DNA from: Tropicimonas_B omnivorans
Lineage (GTDB): Bacteria; Pseudomonadota; Alphaproteobacteria; Rhodobacterales; Rhodobacteraceae
Length of the DNA stretch: 64,000 nt
Reading direction: 5' to 3'
NCBI RefSeq assembly: GCF_031846565.1
Contig: NZ_JAVRHL010000003.1
Location: forward strand, 806,001 to 870,000
In this document: in pieces, positions 26,496 to 34,630 of the stretch
How positions within the stretch are numbered: the first letter of the stretch is position 1
Layout: the number at the start of each line of letters is the position of its first letter
Position numbers and translations under genes: made by a program
Notes under the pieces: generated by a model
Told to the model about the DNA's origin: nothing
Database searches by the model: none
Seen by the model: only the letters and a program-made list of their open reading frames with translations

Positions 26496-27539
26496 TCAGG
26501 CGGCTGGCAGGAGAATCGTGAACGTGGCGCCCTCGCCCGGTGCACTTTCGATCCGGAACCGGCCGCGGTGCCGGGAGACGATGTGCTTGACGATGGCAAG
26601 GCCGAGGCCGGTGCCGCCCTGTTCCCGGCTGCGATGCGTGTCCACGCGGTAGAAGCGCTCGGTCAGACGGGGGATGTGAATGGGGTCGAACCCTTCGCCC
26701 TTGTCGATCACGTCGAGCTGAACGCCGGGACCGCGGAACACCGCCTCGCGCTCCCGAAGGGATAGCCGGATCGTCACCTCCCCGCCCGACGCGCCGTACT
26801 TGATCGCGTTCTCGACGAGGTTGAGGACGATCTGCTGGAGCTGGTCGGGGTCGCCCATCACGTCGAAGGCGCTCGTCTCCAGCCCTTCCTCCGTCTCGAG
26901 CCGCAACACGACATCCGCGGCATCGGCCATGGGGCGCACCGCATTCACCACCGTTCCCGCGATCTCCCGCAGGGACAGCTTCTCGGTCGGGCGGAGGCGT
27001 TCCGTCGTTTCCACGCGTGACAGCGACAGAAGGTCCGAGACGAGGCGGTTCATCCGCGCCGCCTCCTTCTCCATGATCTCGAGGAACCTGTCCCGCGCGG
27101 CGGCATCTTCCCGCGCCGGGCCACGCAGCGTCTCGATGAAGCCCAGAAGGGCGGTCAAGGGCGTCTTCAGCTCGTGACTGACATTGGTCACGAAATCCCG
27201 CCGCATCTGACCGGCATGCTCGACGTCGGTCACGTCCTCGAAGGACAGCATCATGCCACCGTCCCCGCGCACCGGGATGGCGGAGACGCGCCACGTCCCC
27301 TCCCGGCTGTCACCGGTGTAGAAGCGCGCGGTGCCGGGCCGGTCGCCCTTCAGAACCGCGTCGATGGCATCGAGCACGGCGGGATTGCGCAGCACGGTGG
27401 CGTAGTGCCGGCCGATCCCGGCCACACGGAAAAGCTCGCTCGCCCGCGCGTTCATCGCGGCGATGCGCATGTCCGCCCCGATCAGGACGAGCGGCTGCGG
27501 GATCGCATCTAGGGCGGCGGCGGTCTGCTCTGGGCTCAT
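26496..27539 (-). CDS. phoR: Phosphate regulon sensor kinase PhoR
   Basis: A 347-residue histidine kinase. An N-terminal PAS domain (about 10-105) is followed by the H-box NVSHELKTPL (His122), N-box VLNLVENAIKYG, and G-boxes DKGEGFDP and GGTGLGLAI. No hydrophobic TM segment is visible, unlike the enteric enzyme, so membrane association would need a partner such as PstSCAB-PhoU. It sits just upstream of pstS; the 378-bp gap between them carries the Pho box. It starts 13 bp after the gamma-carbonic anhydrase gene. Confidence 0.93.
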   Translation of the reverse strand: MSPEQTAAALDAIPQPLVLIGADMRIAAMNARASELFRVAGIGRHYATVLRNPAVLDAIDAVLKGDRPGTARFYTGDSREGTWRVSAIPVRGDGGMMLSFEDVTDVEHAGQMRRDFVTNVSHELKTPLTALLGFIETLRGPAREDAAARDRFLEIMEKEAARMNRLVSDLLSLSRVETTERLRPTEKLSLREIAGTVVNAVRPMADAADVVLRLETEEGLETSAFDVMGDPDQLQQIVLNLVENAIKYGASGGEVTIRLSLREREAVFRGPGVQLDVIDKGEGFDPIHIPRLTERFYRVDTHRSREQGGTGLGLAIVKHIVSRHRGRFRIESAPGEGATFTILLPAA

Positions 27540-27552
27540 GGGAGCGCGGGGG

Positions 27553-28074
27553 TCAGGTTTCGGTCAACTCGGCCCGGAAGCGCTCGGCGTTCTGCCGGTA
27601 ATACGCCGTCCCGGCCGTCATCCGCTTCAGCGCCGCCTCGTCGATCTGGCGGACGACCTTGCCCGGCGCGCCCATGACGAGGCTGCCGGGCGGGATCTCC
27701 TTGCCCTCCGTCACCAGGGCCCCTGCCCCGATCAGGCTGCCAGCGCCGATCACGGCCCCGTTCAGGATCGTCGCGCCCATGCCGATCAGGCAATCCTCGC
27801 CGATTGTGCAGCCGTGCAGCATTGCCTTGTGGCCGATGGTGACATTGGGGCCAACGTCGAGCGGGAAGCCGATATCGGTGTGCATCACCACGTTTTCCTG
27901 CACGTTCGAGCCCTCGCCGATGACGATGGGCTCGTTGTCCCCCCGCAGCGTCGCGCCGAACCAGACGGAAGCGCCGGCCTTCAGAACGATGGCGCCGATC
28001 ACGTTGGCATCGGGCGCGACCCAGGCCGTTTCGGCAATCTCGGGGCGCAGCTCGCCCAGGGCGTAGACCGTCAT
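27553..28074 (-). CDS. Gamma-class carbonic anhydrase family protein
   Basis: A 173-residue left-handed beta-helix protein made of hexapeptide repeats (for example VIGAIV, IGAGSL, IGAGAL). The three histidines of the trimeric metal site are in place (His65, His82, His87). Family members hydrate carbon dioxide or serve as acyltransferase-like proteins such as YrbY/PaaY; which applies is not shown. It overlaps the gmk stop by 4 bp (ATGA) and precedes phoR by 13 bp, so it sits in one operon with them. Confidence 0.9.
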   Translation of the reverse strand: MTVYALGELRPEIAETAWVAPDANVIGAIVLKAGASVWFGATLRGDNEPIVIGEGSNVQENVVMHTDIGFPLDVGPNVTIGHKAMLHGCTIGEDCLIGMGATILNGAVIGAGSLIGAGALVTEGKEIPPGSLVMGAPGKVVRQIDEAALKRMTAGTAYYRQNAERFRAELTET

Positions 28075-28715
28075 GACTGAAGCTCCTCGAATTCGTGGTT
28101 GAGCCGGCGGACGATATCGACGAGATCCGGCTGCTGGGACAGGCGCATCCGCTCGGCCTGCACGATCGTCTTAAGCTTCGACTCGGTCTCGTCCAGATCA
28201 TCGTTCACTAGGACATAATCGTATTCCGGCCAGTGGCTGATCTCGTCCCGGCTCTTCTTCATCCGCCCGGAGATCACCTCGTCCGTGTCCTGGGCGCGGC
28301 TCCTGAGACGCCGCTCCAGTTCCGGGATGGAGGGGGGCAGGATGAACAGCGAGAGCGTGTGCTTGCCGAGGACGGAGTTGCGGATCTGCTGGCCGCCCTG
28401 CCAGTCGATGTCGAACAGGACATCGCGTCCGGCGCTGATCGCCTCTTCGACGGGTTGCCTCGGCGAGCCGTAGAAGTGCCCGAAGACCTCGGCGTGTTCC
28501 AGCATGTCCCCGCGCGCGACCACCTCCTCGAACGCCTCGCGGCTGCGGAAGAAATACTCCCGGCCCTCCACTTCACCCTCGCGCGGGGCGCGGGTCGTCG
28601 CGGAGACCGAGAAGGACAGGTCGGGATCCCATCGCATGAGGCGCCGCGCCAGCGTCGATTTTCCGGCGCCGGACGGCGACGAGAGAATGATGAGCAAGCC
28701 GCGGCGGTTCACCAT
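28071..28715 (-). CDS. gmk: Guanylate kinase
   Basis: A 214-residue enzyme converting GMP to GDP with ATP. The P-loop LSSPSGAGKST is at 11-21, followed by SATTRAPREGEVEGREYFF, the GMP-binding FGHFYGSPRQPVEEA, and DIDWQGGQQI. Length matches the family. The start at 28715 (MVNRRGLLIILSSPSG) fits alphaproteobacterial enzymes. As first gene of the cluster it may supply a constitutive promoter for the following gamma-carbonic anhydrase and phoR. Confidence 0.95.
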   Translation of the reverse strand: MVNRRGLLIILSSPSGAGKSTLARRLMRWDPDLSFSVSATTRAPREGEVEGREYFFRSREAFEEVVARGDMLEHAEVFGHFYGSPRQPVEEAISAGRDVLFDIDWQGGQQIRNSVLGKHTLSLFILPPSIPELERRLRSRAQDTDEVISGRMKKSRDEISHWPEYDYVLVNDDLDETESKLKTIVQAERMRLSQQPDLVDIVRRLNHEFEELQS

Positions 28716-28902
28716 GGGTCGATTGTCTCCGAGATCCTGGCCGTGCCTCGACGGGCCGGCCGGTCCCGGTTCCACCATGCGCCGGGCAAGGTCAAGTCTC
28801 GGGGGAACGGCTGTGCCATCCCTGCCCCGCGCGCCCGCGACAGCACGCATCGGTTAACCAGGGGTCAAGAAAAGGCGTGAATTTAAGTGAAACTCCGGCG
28901 CA

Positions 28903-28949
28903 TTAAGAAGTCGGTAAGAATTGCGACTTTAACGTTAGCGCGAGCTTAA
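28903..28949 (+). promoter_or_regulatory. Two near-consensus CtrA-type sites upstream of the PAS gene
   Basis: TTAA-gaagtcg-GTAA (28903-28917) and TTAG-cgcgagc-TTAA (28935-28949) each match the CtrA consensus TTAA-N7-TTAA with one mismatch. They lie in an A/T-rich patch 93-139 bp upstream of the PAS gene start, between it and the divergent gmk. Confidence 0.4.
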
Positions 28950-29041
28950 TTTGCAGGGCGCGTGATCCGATGGTCTCAATTCGCGAAACACCCACCACGG
29001 CGTCGTCGGACTCCGGGGGTCGGTTCAGAATGGGGTCAGAC

Positions 29042-29842
29042 ATGACGCGTGACGAGACCAGGAACGGGCAAGACGCCAAGATCGTCTCGCTCAGCAGCAT
29101 GATGCCGAGGGAGAACCGTTTCTCTGCCATCAGCGCCGTCGAAGCCTACTGGAGGGAGATCCGGGCATCGCGTCCGGTGCCGTTCCGGTCGGAGATCGAC
29201 CCCCGCCGGATCGAGGACGCCCTCGAATATGCTTTCATCCTGGAGCGGATCGCGCCGGGCATCGCGCGCTTCCGCCTCGCCGGCATGCACCTGAGCGATC
29301 TGATGGGGATGGAGGTGCGCGGCATGCCCCTGACGGCGATGTTCATGCCGGAAGCCCGGCGCCCCGTCTCGGACACGCTGGAGCGGGTCTTTACCGGTCC
29401 GGCCGCGGCGACGCTCACCATGGCGGGGCAGCGCGGCCCCGGACGCCCCCAACTCGATGCCAGGCTGCTCCTCCTGCCGCTCAGGAGCGACATGGGAGAC
29501 ATCACCCGCGTTCTCGGTTGCCTTGTGAGCGAGGGGCCGTTGGGTCGCGCGCCGCGCCGGTTCGAACTGCGCCAGACGCAAATTTCCCCCATCGTCATGC
29601 GCGACGACGGCGACCGGACGGGCGGCTCGCCACCGGTCGCCCCTCGCGCGACGGCGCAAGGCCGCGTGAGTGATGCGACGCCGGAGCGGCCCGGCAGGAA
29701 AAGCGTGCGGGGGATGGCCGAGGGGTTCATGCCCTATCGCCGGAGCGAGTCGCTCAGACGACCCGACGTCCCGTCTGGCGCGACCCGCGTCGAACGGGAT
29801 GGCCGGCCGTCGCTCTACGTCGTGGAGGGCGGCGCCGACTGA
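29042..29842 (+). CDS. PAS-domain protein (PAS_5 type)
   Basis: A 266-residue soluble protein. Residues about 20-155 look like the PAS_5 family: AVEAYWREIRASRPVPFRSE, then DPRRIEDALEYAFILERI, GIARFRLAGMHLSDLMGMEVRGMP and a terminal strand GDITRVLGCLV. The rest is a basic, Pro/Ser/Arg-rich tail, probably disordered. No output domain is visible. The start at 29042 is chosen because codons upstream to the ATG at 28970 lack the strong G/C third-position bias of the gene. Function is unknown; a regulatory role is suggested by possible CtrA sites upstream. Confidence 0.75.
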   Translation: MTRDETRNGQDAKIVSLSSMMPRENRFSAISAVEAYWREIRASRPVPFRSEIDPRRIEDALEYAFILERIAPGIARFRLAGMHLSDLMGMEVRGMPLTAMFMPEARRPVSDTLERVFTGPAAATLTMAGQRGPGRPQLDARLLLLPLRSDMGDITRVLGCLVSEGPLGRAPRRFELRQTQISPIVMRDDGDRTGGSPPVAPRATAQGRVSDATPERPGRKSVRGMAEGFMPYRRSESLRRPDVPSGATRVERDGRPSLYVVEGGAD

Positions 29843-29895
29843 CGGCGCTCTTCCCTACGCTTTCGTCGGCCAGGGGCCCGCCGCACCGCGTGAAA

Positions 29896-29979
29896 CGGAT
29901 CTTCGGCGCTGCCACGGACCATGTCTGGCCCGCGGATCGGGCGGCTCGGAAGGCCGAGACGTGGAGCGCCGAAGAGCCG
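29896..29979. other. Possible structured RNA: three-way junction element
   Basis: A long inverted repeat closes this 84-bp block. Tcttcggcgct (29900-29910) pairs with agcgccgaaga (29965-29975); ccacg (29912-29916) then pairs with cgtgg (29960-29964) with one bulged g; three more pairs continue outside after a mismatch. Inside are two hairpins: gcccg/cgggc (29928-29942) and ctcgg/ccgag (29945-29958, loop aagg). It lies between the ends of the PAS gene and the DAHP synthase gene. The strand is not determinable. Confidence 0.4.
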
Positions 29980-30058
29980 GTCAGTTCCAAAGCGGCTTCC
30001 GGACGACGACGCCGCCTTCCAGCCCACCGCCAACGCGGTTTTCCGTCCCGAAACGAAT

Positions 30059-30084
30059 CACCCCCGCCGGATGAGGCGGGGGTG
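30059..30084 (-). terminator. Terminator after DAHP synthase gene
   Basis: A perfect 10-bp stem (cacccccgcc / ggcgggggtg) with a 6-base loop lies 39 bases beyond the aroG stop on the minus strand, followed there by attcgtttc. Confidence 0.75.
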
Positions 30085-30122
30085 AAAGACATCGGTCTTG
30101 TGGCGAAGCGCCCGTCCGGTGA

Positions 30123-31484
30123 CTACGCCGAGGCGCGCGCAGCCTCGCGGGCGGTGGTCAGCTCCTCGGCCACGAGGAACGCCAGTTCCAGCGACTGGGA
30201 CGCGTTGAGGCGCGGATCGCAGGCCGTGTGATACCGGCTCGACAGATCCTCGTCCGTGACGGCCCGAACGCCGCCGGTGCATTCGGTCACGTCCTGCCCG
30301 GTCATCTCGAAATGGACACCGCCCGGAACGCTCGCCTCGTCCCGGTGCACCGCGAAGAATTCGCGCACTTCGGACAGAACCCGGTCGAAGGGCCGGGTCT
30401 TGTAGCCCGACTCGCTCTTGATCGTGTTGCCATGCATCGGATCGCAGACCCAGACCACGTTCGCCCCCTCGGACCTCACCGTTTCGATGAGGCGCGGCAG
30501 GTGGTCGGCCACCTTGCCGGCGCCGAAACGGGCGATGAGCGTGAGACGTCCGGCCTCGTTCTGCGGGTTCAGCGTGGCGAGGAGGCGCTTCAGGTCCTCC
30601 GTATCCATCGTTGGACCGCATTTCAGGCCGATCGGGTTCGACACGCCGCGGCAGAACTCGACATGGGCGCCGTCGGGCTGGCGCGTGCGGTCCCCGATCC
30701 AGATCATGTGGCCGGAGCCGGCAATGGTCGCACCGGTGGTGCTGTCGACCCGCGTCAGGGATTCCTCGTATTCCAGCAGGAGCGCCTCGTGGGAGGTGTA
30801 GAAGTCTACCGAGGAGAGCGCGTCAATATTTTCGCCGCTCAGGCCGGCGGCGCTCATGAAGTCGAGCGCGTCGGCGATCCGGTTGGACAGGTCGCGGTAG
30901 GCCAGCGCCTTGTCTTCCTCGGCAAAGCCCGTGGTCCAGCTGTGAACGCGGTGGATGTCGGCGAAACCGCCCGTTGAAAAGGCACGGAGCAGATTCAGCG
31001 TCGCGGCCGCCTGGGTGTAGCCCTGCAGCATCTTCGCGGGGTCCGGGATCCGGGCCTCGGGAGTGAAGTCGAGATCGTTGACGATGTCGCCGCGGTAGGA
31101 CGGCAGCTCGACACCGTTCACCGTCTCCGTCGGGGCGGAGCGCGGCTTGGCGAACTGACCGGCCATGCGCCCGACCTTCACCACCGGCACCTTCGCGCCA
31201 TAGGTCAGGATCACCGCCATCTGCAGCATGACCTTGAACGTGTCGCGGATCTGGTCGGCGCTGAACTGGCCGAAACTCTCGGCGCAGTCGCCGCCCTGAA
31301 GCAGGAACGCCTCCCCGCGGGAGGCCTTGGCCAGCTCCGCCTTCAAGCGGCGCGCTTCGCCGGCAAAGACGAGCGGCGGATACTTGGAAAGCTGGCCTTC
31401 CACGGCCCGCACGGCATCCTGATCGGGATAATCCGGCATCTGCACGCGGGGTTTCGAACGCCAGTCGGTCTTGCTCCAGCTCAT
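30123..31484 (-). CDS. aroG: 3-deoxy-7-phosphoheptulonate synthase, class II
   Basis: A 453-residue class II (plant-type) DAHP synthase, the first step of the shikimate pathway: phosphoenolpyruvate plus erythrose 4-phosphate. Landmarks are the N-terminal MSWSKTDWRSKPRVQMPDYP, metal-ligand Cys in LLQGGDCAESF, KVGRMAGQFAKPRS, DPMHGNTI and the C-terminal ECTGG region. The start at 31484 is chosen for the GAGG ribosome site and family N-terminus; an ATG at 31502 would add six residues. The symbol follows common Rhodobacterales usage (aroF is also used). Its pathway partners aroB and aroK are at the far end of this window. Confidence 0.93.
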   Translation of the reverse strand: MSWSKTDWRSKPRVQMPDYPDQDAVRAVEGQLSKYPPLVFAGEARRLKAELAKASRGEAFLLQGGDCAESFGQFSADQIRDTFKVMLQMAVILTYGAKVPVVKVGRMAGQFAKPRSAPTETVNGVELPSYRGDIVNDLDFTPEARIPDPAKMLQGYTQAAATLNLLRAFSTGGFADIHRVHSWTTGFAEEDKALAYRDLSNRIADALDFMSAAGLSGENIDALSSVDFYTSHEALLLEYEESLTRVDSTTGATIAGSGHMIWIGDRTRQPDGAHVEFCRGVSNPIGLKCGPTMDTEDLKRLLATLNPQNEAGRLTLIARFGAGKVADHLPRLIETVRSEGANVVWVCDPMHGNTIKSESGYKTRPFDRVLSEVREFFAVHRDEASVPGGVHFEMTGQDVTECTGGVRAVTDEDLSSRYHTACDPRLNASQSLELAFLVAEELTTAREAARASA

Positions 31485-31676
31485 CTTGGTCGCCTCTTTC
31501 ATCCTTCCCCGCCAGAGGCGCGGGGTGGCCGTCCTTATAGGCGGCAGGGCGCGTCAGTCCAACGCCGAATCCCGCCCGCCCTGGCGCCGCGGCGCACCGA
31601 AGTGTCGTGGTTGCTCTTGCGGAAGGCTGGTTTTGGTGAGAGCGATTGCGAAGCGCGACAGAGAAATGAGCCCGCG

Positions 31677-32705
31677 ATGGACAATCGTACCACCGCCTCC
31701 TCCCCCCGCTCGATGCGGGATCCGGCCCCCGGGCCCGGAGGCGGTATTCGCCGGTTCGTCTTTCTTCTGGTCCCGGATTTCACGCTGCTGTCGTTTGCCT
31801 GCGCCATCGAGCCCCTGCGTCTGGCCAACAGGATCACCGGAGAGCAGCTCTACAAGTGGATCACGGTGTCCGAGGACGGGGCGCCCGTCGCCTGCTCCAA
31901 CGGGGCGGAGATCTCGGTGAACGGCGATCTCGCTGAACTGATGCGGGACGACACGATCCTCGTGTGCAGCGGCGCCAACGTGCAGGATCACACGAACCGC
32001 AAACTGCTGAACTGGATCCGCCGGGAGGCGCGGCGCGGCGCGGCGCTTGGCGGGCTCTGCACGGGCGCGCATCTTCTGGCCGATGCGGGATTGCTCGACG
32101 GCAGGCGCGCGACGATCCACTGGGAAAACCAGGACAGTTTCGCCGAGGCCTTCGAGGAGGTGACGCTGACCAAGGCGGTCTTCACGGTGGATGGCCCGCG
32201 GATGACCAGCGCCGGCGGGACCTCCTCCCTCGATCTGATGCTGAAGGTCATTGCCGACGATCACGGGGAGGCGATCGCGGGCGCCGTGGCGGATCAGCTG
32301 ATCTACTCCTCGATCCGCACCGATCAGGACACGCAGCGCCTGTCCGTGCCCACGCGCATCGGCGTGCGGCATCCCAAGCTTGCGGTCGTCATCCAGGTCA
32401 TGGAGAGCAATCTCGAGGAGCCGATCTCGCCGGCCCGTCTGGCCAAGGATGCGGGTCTCTCCACGCGGCAGCTCGAGCGTTTGTTCCGGCGCTATCTCGG
32501 CCGATCTCCCAAGCGCTATTACATGGAGCTGCGGCTCCAGAAGGCGCGGAACCTGCTCATGCAGACCGATATGAGCGTGATCAACGTGGCCCTCGTCTGC
32601 GGCTTCACCTCGCCGTCGCACTTTTCCAAGTGCTACCGCGCGCAATACCAGACGACGCCCTATCGCGAGCGCGGCGCCCGGTCGAGCCGGAGCGGCGCCG
32701 AGTAG
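31677..32705 (+). CDS. GlxA-family AraC-type transcriptional regulator
   Basis: A 342-residue regulator. The N-terminal DJ-1/PfpI-like domain (about 20-190) begins FVFLLVPDFTLLSFACAIEPL and has GGLCTGAHLLADAG, where the Cys sits at the nucleophile-elbow position. The C-terminal AraC double helix-turn-helix starts near SNLEEPISPARLAKDAGLST and ends with GFTSPSHFSKCYRAQYQTTP. Relatives (GbdR, CdhR) govern glycine betaine, carnitine or choline catabolism. No such pathway gene is adjacent, so the target is unknown. No strong ribosome site marks the start, which is chosen on the domain boundary. Confidence 0.88.
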   Translation: MDNRTTASSPRSMRDPAPGPGGGIRRFVFLLVPDFTLLSFACAIEPLRLANRITGEQLYKWITVSEDGAPVACSNGAEISVNGDLAELMRDDTILVCSGANVQDHTNRKLLNWIRREARRGAALGGLCTGAHLLADAGLLDGRRATIHWENQDSFAEAFEEVTLTKAVFTVDGPRMTSAGGTSSLDLMLKVIADDHGEAIAGAVADQLIYSSIRTDQDTQRLSVPTRIGVRHPKLAVVIQVMESNLEEPISPARLAKDAGLSTRQLERLFRRYLGRSPKRYYMELRLQKARNLLMQTDMSVINVALVCGFTSPSHFSKCYRAQYQTTPYRERGARSSRSGAE

Positions 32706-32708
32706 CTC

Positions 32709-33122
32709 TCAGAACTTCGACAGGATCGCGTCCGGTACGCTGTTGAGCGCGAAGCTGACGACGACGAGCCCGTCCTCCTTCCGGTGCAGCAGCGCGTAGA
32801 AGAAGGCGTAGCTCTCGTCGGTCCAGAAGGCCCGCGCCTCCTGGACGAACCCGCCCTCCATCTCCTCGGCTTTCAGAAGCGACATTCCCGTAAAGTCCTT
32901 CGGAAAGCTCGCCCGAAGCTGGGCAACCGCCTCCTCGAGCTGGCCCGGAGCGTAATCGTCCGCCCCGTCCAGCCGCCGCGTGAGGCCCTCGAAATCCCGC
33001 GCCGAGATGGCCGTATCGACGAAGGCCGCATAGGCCGCGTGATCCGCGAAGACGCCGGGCTCCTCGGCGGCGGCCGCAAGCGGAACGGCACAGGCACCGG
33101 CGAACAGGATGGCGCGGTTCAT
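32709..33122 (-). CDS. Secreted protein of unknown function
   Basis: A 137-residue protein with a signal peptide (MNRAILFAGACAVPLAAAAEE). The mature part is acidic and mostly helical at first (DHAAYAAFVDTAISARDFEG), followed by a beta-rich end (ESYAFFYALLHRKEDGLVVVSFALN). No known domain is recognised. The pattern, an exported protein of about 120 residues with one alpha/beta fold, could be a DUF3887 or cystatin-like fold, but that is a guess. It is convergent with the GlxA regulator (stops 3 bp apart). Confidence 0.7.
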   Translation of the reverse strand: MNRAILFAGACAVPLAAAAEEPGVFADHAAYAAFVDTAISARDFEGLTRRLDGADDYAPGQLEEAVAQLRASFPKDFTGMSLLKAEEMEGGFVQEARAFWTDESYAFFYALLHRKEDGLVVVSFALNSVPDAILSKF

Positions 33123-33324
33123 GTCGGACGTTCCCCCTCAGGACTTTCCCCGAGACTGCCACGGAGACCCTGCGCCTTGATAGACGATTCGCCGGACGGC
33201 TCGCAGCGCTTCGGCCCCCGCGCCGGACGGTCTCTCGGCAGTCCGCCCCAGCACGGGACTTCCCATCCTCGATCAATCGGTTAGGCTGTGGCGGAATAAC
33301 GCAATACCAGGGAGAGAAACCATC

Positions 33325-34512
33325 ATGCGTCTTCTGATGACCACGGCCATCGCGAGCCTCGCCTTCGCCGGGGCGGCCGCCGCCCAGGACAACGAGGTCA
33401 AGCTGGGCATCCTCTTCGGCTTCACCGGGCCCATCGAATCGCTGACGCCGAACATGGCGTCCGGCGCCGAGCTTGCCATGTCGGAAGTGACCGAGGCCGG
33501 CACCTTCATGGACGGCGCCACCGTCACCCCCGTGCGCGCCGATTCCACCTGCATCGACAGCGCCGCCGCAACGGCCGCCGCCGAGCGCATGATCACCTCT
33601 GACGGCATTTCCGGCCTCGTCGGCGCGGATTGCTCCGGCGTCACGGGCGCGGTGCTCTCGAACGTCGCGCTGCCGAACGGCATGGTGATGATCTCCCCCT
33701 CGGCCACGTCGCCGGCCCTGTCCGACACCGAGGATGACGGCCTGTTCTTCCGCACCGCGCCCTCCGACGCGCGCCAGGGTCAGATCATGTCCGACATCCT
33801 GATGGAGAACGATATCTCCACCGTCGCGCTGACCTATACGAACAACGATTACGGCAAGGGTCTCGCCGACAGCTTCCAGGCCGCCTACGAGGCCGCCGGC
33901 GGCACCGTGACCACCTCCGCGCCCCATGAGGACGGAAAGGGCGACTACTCCGCCGAGATCGGGACCCTGGCCGCAGCCGGCGGCGATGCGCTCGTCGTTG
34001 CGGGCTACGTCGACCAGGGCGGCGCCGGCATCGTCCGCGCCGCGCTCGACCAGGGCGCCTTCGACATGTTCCACTTCCCCGACGGGATGATCGGCGACTC
34101 GCTCACCGACCAGTTCGGCGACGAGATCGAGGGCTCCCGTGGCCAGCGCGCCGGCAATGACAGCCCCGGCGGAGAGCAGTTCGTGGAACTCGTGGGCGAT
34201 GCATTCGACGGCACCTCGACCTATGCCGGCGAGAGCTACGACGCCGCCGCGCTGATCCTGCTCGCGATGCAGGCCGCCGGCTCCAGCGATCCCGCCGATT
34301 ACAAGGGCGAGATCGAGGGCATCGCGAACGCGCCGGGTGAAATGATCTACCCGGGCGATCTCGGCCGCGCGATGGAGCTGCTCGCCGCCGGCGAGGAGAT
34401 CGACTACGTCGGCGCCACCGCGGTCGAGCTGATCGAGGGCGGCGAGAGCGCCGGCAACTTCGAGGAGCTGATCGTCGAAGGCGGCGAGCTCACCACGGTC
34501 GGCTACCGCTGA
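33325..34512 (+). CDS. Branched-chain amino acid-type ABC transporter, substrate-binding protein
   Basis: A 395-residue type I periplasmic-binding protein of the LivJ/urea family. The signal peptide ends near FAGAAAAQD. The mature chain begins VKLGILFGFTGPIESLTPNMASGAELA and has VGADCSGVTGAVL, VALTYTNNDYGKGLADSF and TYAGESYDAAALILLAMQAA, all typical of the family. The start at 33325 has an AGGGAGAG site. It heads a transporter operon; a hairpin follows at once. The ligand could be a branched-chain amino acid, urea, amide or another small polar compound. Confidence 0.9.
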   Translation: MRLLMTTAIASLAFAGAAAAQDNEVKLGILFGFTGPIESLTPNMASGAELAMSEVTEAGTFMDGATVTPVRADSTCIDSAAATAAAERMITSDGISGLVGADCSGVTGAVLSNVALPNGMVMISPSATSPALSDTEDDGLFFRTAPSDARQGQIMSDILMENDISTVALTYTNNDYGKGLADSFQAAYEAAGGTVTTSAPHEDGKGDYSAEIGTLAAAGGDALVVAGYVDQGGAGIVRAALDQGAFDMFHFPDGMIGDSLTDQFGDEIEGSRGQRAGNDSPGGEQFVELVGDAFDGTSTYAGESYDAAALILLAMQAAGSSDPADYKGEIEGIANAPGEMIYPGDLGRAMELLAAGEEIDYVGATAVELIEGGESAGNFEELIVEGGELTTVGYR

Positions 34513-34530
34513 TCTGCATCTGAAACGGAC

Positions 34531-34556
34531 GGGGGCGGCCGCCATGCGCCGCCCCC
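34531..34556 (+). terminator. Intercistronic hairpin after the liv-type binding protein gene
   Basis: A perfect 9-bp stem (gggggcggc / gccgccccc) with an 8-base loop is followed by ttccc and lies 18 bases after the stop. It probably enriches the upstream message relative to the ATPase and permease genes. Confidence 0.6.
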
Positions 34557-34630
34557 TTCCCACTGGACGGCACGCAAACGGCGGGGCAAGACGCCATCCG
34601 CAGACGCAAGCCGCAAGGGGCGCCCGAGAG

